Source: Struthidea cinerea (lineage: Eukaryota; Chordata; Aves; Passeriformes; Corcoracidae). From it: a stretch of 64,000 nt of DNA. A model generated the notes under the pieces. That model ran no database searches, had not been told where the DNA came from, and saw nothing but the letters and a program-made list of their open reading frames with translations. This document shows positions 60,007-64,000 of this stretch, one piece after another. Made by a program: the position numbers and the translations under genes. The stretch spans positions 444,327 to 508,326 of the forward strand of contig VZTI01002061.1 of NCBI GenBank assembly GCA_013397865.1, read 5' to 3'. The number at the start of each line of letters is the position of its first letter. Within the stretch, counting starts at the first letter, position 1.

Positions 60007-62504
60007 ATATTTTGGGCAGATAATTTTGAGGAAGGGAAAAAAATGAGGACACTTAGTCATTGATGAGGACATGCCATGTAGGACTGCTGTTCCTTCAGCC
60101 TAGAGCTTGCTTACAGACCCCTGAGAACATGCAGGAAATTATTAATGATTACCTAGTAATTATTTTAATTGCATATTAAATCTGTCCTGTGTTGTATGAA
60201 CTGCATTAACAGCATTCAGTAGCAGCGTGTGAAAGTATAAGCAGTAACACCCAGCAGTAAGAAATTCTGCTTTCTCCTCTGCTTAGCTCTCTCTTTTCAG
60301 GGAGGTGGTAAAGAAGGAAGCCATTCATGGAGGCTGAAGGTAGGAAGAGAGAATCTTGGTTTCCCCCAGAGCTGTGCACTTGCAGCTTTATGGCCCCAGC
60401 ATCGGCAGTGTGAGTCATTTCATGCTTTTTGGAGGGAAGCGATACTTCTAGGCTTTGTATTTCTGTTTTATAGGCCATGAAATACTTTCTGAAATGTTTC
60501 ACCCTTGACAGGTTTATGGACAAACAGATATCTTTCTTTCATATTTAGTCATGTTCATGCACAAATTACCTAATTCCAGTCACACTAACACTGACATAAC
60601 ACCTTTGCGCTGCTCTCTGGGTTTGAATATTTATCTACTCCAGTTTGTGCTGTTGCAACAGGAAGGTGCAAAGCTGCCCTTCTCCAGCCCCCGTGGCAGA
60701 AGCTGCTGCCTTCAGCAAGGCTTACACACACCCAGGAGAGCCTGGAGGACAACCCCTTCCACTGGGAATGACCAGTGAAGGGCATCAACATTGTCACCCC
60801 TGGACTTCTCTCCCTACCCTGCAGGTCACTGAGAGCCCTGGAACATCTATGGACCACACGAGGCTGGCAGCACCAGGGAGAATCTCTGAATCTCTTCAGC
60901 AGACAACAGGATCTGGAATGAGGGGCCCTGCAGCAAGCAATGGGCAGCTGGCAGTTCTTCCAGCACTGGCATGGGCCGGGTTTTCTGCCTCTCTGCTGCC
61001 TTCCAGGAGCCAAAGATGCGAGTGCCTGGCCAGACGACAGCGTAAGAGAGACACCACTGGCACACTGAGGAAAGTAAGACTGGAAAACATGAGGGATGAG
61101 GATCATTTCTGCTGGGGCTCCAGCCCTGCTGACTGTGAACGTGCCTGGCTTTGTCAAGCTAGCATGGAGCTAGTGGATAACAGTGGCTTTGGATCAAGAT
61201 GCATTTCCCCAGTGAAAGCGATTTTGCTGAATTTAGACTCGTTAATTTCAGCAATGCTCATCAGTGGCTCTTCATCCTGATTACAATGTTCATCTCCAAA
61301 AGCACTATTTCCACAGAAGTGCTGATTAATGTTATCACACCAACAAGGTTTCGGAAACGAAAACACTCTGGAGAAAAGTTGTCAAAATCCCATCACCTCA
61401 ACATGACTGCAGATGCAAGGGAGCCCCTGAGCTACGGGATGGGAACTCCTTCCTAATCCCAGAGGGCTAAAAATTATCTCCGTGATTCCCAGGATGACAG
61501 ACACCTTCAGGCACAATTCTGTGACCAAACTTTCTTCAGATAAAGCACTGCTTTTACCCTGGTGGCTCCACTGGCCTGGGTGAATCTGGCCATGGTTTCA
61601 CAGCAGGGGGAGAAATTAAAAGATGTGATCTCCTTTGTAGTCAGGTCAAAGGAGTATCAGGTCATAAGCAAACTGGAGAGATGAGAAATTTCTGAAATTC
61701 ACAATATTCAACCATTCAGGGCTCCAAAATCCCCTCTGGCTGCAGGACGACTGGCAGAGCTATGCTAGTGACATTCAGTTGTGGCTGAACCAGACCTTCC
61801 TCTGGGTGGTTTGCTGTGACTGGAAGTGTGGAACTCCATTCTTCCTGCCTTTCTCTTGCCTTCATCCATCACAAGACTGTGAACATTTTGAAACTTTCAA
61901 CTGTTGTGTTACTACACTTCTGTCATGTTTGCTTCTGTTTCCTGGGACAGGTGCTGTTTCTTTTCTGCCATAGCAGTTTTGCCACATGCTCCACTGGTGA
62001 GAAAAATAACTGCTTTCCCTCACTGCCTTACAGCTGTACCTAGAACCCAGCAGAATCAGACATTTCTGCTGTAAGTGCCTCCATACCTCCAGTGACAGGC
62101 AGAAGTTGCCCCCCTCAATCCAAAGAGACACAACAGCAGGAAACAAAGTCATACCATTTCTGTTTTGTGCAGGCATGAACCAGAACAGAGAAAGATCGAA
62201 CCCAGTTTCTGCTTGCAGACTAAGGTTCCAGACGCTAATGCACCAGGCAGCTGTGAAGAAATGGGTTGGTTTCCATAGGAAACCCTTTCCCTGCACTGTC
62301 CTTGTGTGCTGGCTATATAAAACAACCACTTGCGGGATGGGCCAAGGCCCGAGGCTATGAGCTAGGCAGGGTTTGTAGGACTAAGCCAGCAATTCAGCAG
62401 GAAAGCCATGCAGAGCAGAACCTTCATCTTGCTGCTTTTTGCAGGTTGAGGATGATTTTTTTAAATTACCCAGACTCACACAAATTAGAGAGATGAGCAA
62501 TCAG
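60007..62504. other. Unique DNA; no supported gene
   Basis: Open frames up to 211 codons (60645-61280 plus, 60585-61157 minus) overlap each other on opposite strands and look random. A minus-strand frame at 61154-61366 has better composition but no usable donor. Confidence 0.35.
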
Positions 62505-63292
62505 CAGCCGTATGAAGTTTAACAAGGGGAAGTGCCAGATTCTGCACCTGGGATGGTGCAGCCCTGGATGTACAGACTGGGGAATGAGAGGCTGGAGAGC
62601 AGTGTCATGGAAAGGGACCTGGGGATCCTGGCTGATGGCAAGTTGGATATGGGTCAGCAGTGCCCTGGCAGCCAGGAGGGCCACCCGTGTCCTGGGGGGC
62701 ATCAGGCACAGCATTGCCAACCGGGCAAGGGAGGGGATTGTCCCGCTCTGCTCTGCCCTGGGGCAGCCTCACCTCGAGTGCTGGGGGCAGTTTTGGGCGC
62801 CACAGTATAAGATATTAAGCTGATAGAGAGCATCCAAAGGAGGGCAATGAGGGTGGTGAAGGGCCTTGAGAGAAGCCATGTGAGGAGCAGCTGAGGTCAC
62901 TTGCTCTCTTCAGGCTGGAGGAGACTGAGGGGAGACCTCACTGGGGTGTTCAACATCCTCACTGGAGCGAGTGGAGGGGCAGGTACCGCTTTCTTCTCTC
63001 TGGTGACCAGTGACAGGACTTGAGGAAAAAGCATGAAGCTGAGTCAGTGGAGGTTTAGGTTGGATATCAGGAAAAGGTGTTTCACCCAGAGGGTGGCTGG
63101 GCACTGGAACAGGCTCCCCAGGGCAGTGGTCACAGCACCAAGCCTGAGAGAGTTCAGGAAGCGTTTGGACAACGCTCTCAGGCACATGGTGTGACCCTTG
63201 GGGTGTTCTGTGCAAGGCCAGGAGCAGGACTCGATGGCCCTGATGGGTCCCTTCCAACTCAGCATATTCTATGACTGTGTGGTTCTATGAAT
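62505..63292 (+). mobile_element. CR1 LINE 3' part with reverse transcriptase tail
   Basis: Nearly 800 bases follow the CR1 ORF2 end and 3' UTR in order: GTTTAACAAGGGGAAGTGCC, the GAAAGGGACCTGGGGATCCTG block, the CTCGAGTGCTGGGGGCAGTT block, the TTGGATATCAGGAAAAGGTG block, and the terminal CATATTCTATGACTG then GGTTCTATGA. The reverse transcriptase frame is broken by several indels and stops. 5' truncation is the usual outcome of CR1 insertion. Confidence 0.96.
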
Positions 63293-64000
63293 TTGAGAGA
63301 ACAGCGTGGTGTTTGGGCAACACACAGGAGCACCAGAGAGGAGGAAGGTGAAAAGGTGGCTTAGACCACAGTGATGGTTAGGGAGGAAAATAAAGTGTGG
63401 TGATTCTCCCCAGGTCCCTCAGGGGTGGCCGGACAAAATTCCTGTGCACTGTAAAACCAGCAACTCCTGTTTGCCAGGACCCACCGCAGGTATGAATTTT
63501 TGCTCCTAGGCTCATCTTTTGGTGGCGTGTTTGGAGATCTCCCTTGATGATCACGACGAGAAAAAGAGAAACAAAGGGACTGTTTAATGCAGAATGTTCC
63601 CTCGCTGGTAACCAAGCGTGCTGTCCTTCACAGACTGTTTGTCTCTGTTTGTGCTATTGTACCAGGGTTTCTTGGCTTCCCTCGCATAGTTTCCGTGGTG
63701 CGTTGGGTTCTTTTGAAGCAGATTGTGTTACATAAAGCAGCTCGTTTTAATGGCGTATGAATTGTGCCACCGTCTCCCTGCCCTCTGCCCCGGGCGCACG
63801 GCAGCAGCTATGCGATACGTGAGCGAGATGATGCTCCTGACACAGTCAGCTCCCTGCAGGCTCCGAGGGCTTTTATCAGGCAAATGACGGCGCTAACAGC
63901 ACCGAGCCTGATCCTGATCAGGTGTAAATGGCTGCAGCCCCTCATGCCAGGATGATCTAGGCAAACAAAATAAAAATAAATAAATAAATAAAAGAAAAGG
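63293..64000. other. Unique DNA ending in an AAAT repeat
   Basis: I see no gene. A short AAAT simple repeat occupies about 63965-63994 at the end of the window. Confidence 0.5.

Noticed and set aside
60585..61280. Overlapping frames of 190 and 211 codons on opposite strands
   Set aside because: Both cannot easily be coding, and neither has a recognisable motif.
61154..61366. 70-codon minus-strand frame as a possible upstream exon
   Set aside because: No GT donor is available in a usable position before its stop.
62466..63265. Open frames of 73-115 codons
   Set aside because: They are sense or antisense shadows of the CR1 element at 62505-63292.

Overview
This window looks like vertebrate nuclear DNA from a bird, probably a songbird. 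Coding density is very low, there is no operon-like packing, and stop codons are frequent in all frames. The clearest sign is the repeat content. There are several CR1 LINE 3' ends, in both orientations, with the bird-type tail (ATTCTATGA-like units on the sense strand, CAGAATCACAGAAT-like units on the antisense strand). There are also LTRs that I recognise from memory as avian endogenous retrovirus (ERV) families. No database search was possible, so family names are from recall.

Layout. 1-1950: unique DNA with one TCTA microsatellite. 1954-2910: two abutting minus-strand LTR pieces. 4919-5232: a plus-strand ERVK-like LTR. 5741-6357: the 3' end of an LTR element on the minus strand, with a second copy inverted at 32853-33470. 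9120-12165: an LTR fragment, then a decayed ERVL-type provirus (5' LTR with a 108-bp assembly gap, leader, integrase remnant, polypurine tract, 3' LTR) flanked by the direct repeat ACTCT. 12166-39770: mostly unique non-coding sequence with a short CR1 tail, an exact 44-bp tandem array (28150-28325) and a duplication whose joint is an N (21112). 39770-40315: CR1 endonuclease-region remnant. 46044-57004: a set of minus-strand exon-like blocks that may be the 3' part of a host gene. 47140-47395 and 51378-51665: minus-strand CR1 tails inside that interval. 54756-55232: a solo LTR with a 5-bp target duplication (CCAGC). 59478-63292: three CR1 pieces, the last one long.

How the parts fit. The mobile elements account for nearly everything I can name. 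The only candidate cellular gene reads right to left from about 57.0 kb to a stop codon at 46044. Its last two exons are the best supported, joined by a 58-nt intron that restores one open frame. Exons further upstream are suggestions based on splice sites and reading phase, and one join (54201 to 53356) does not work in phase. The identity is uncertain. TOP6BL, the meiotic topoisomerase VI B-like protein, is only a guess from protein length and a C-terminal tryptophan. I saw no tRNA, rRNA, CRISPR array, prokaryotic gene or intact viral gene.
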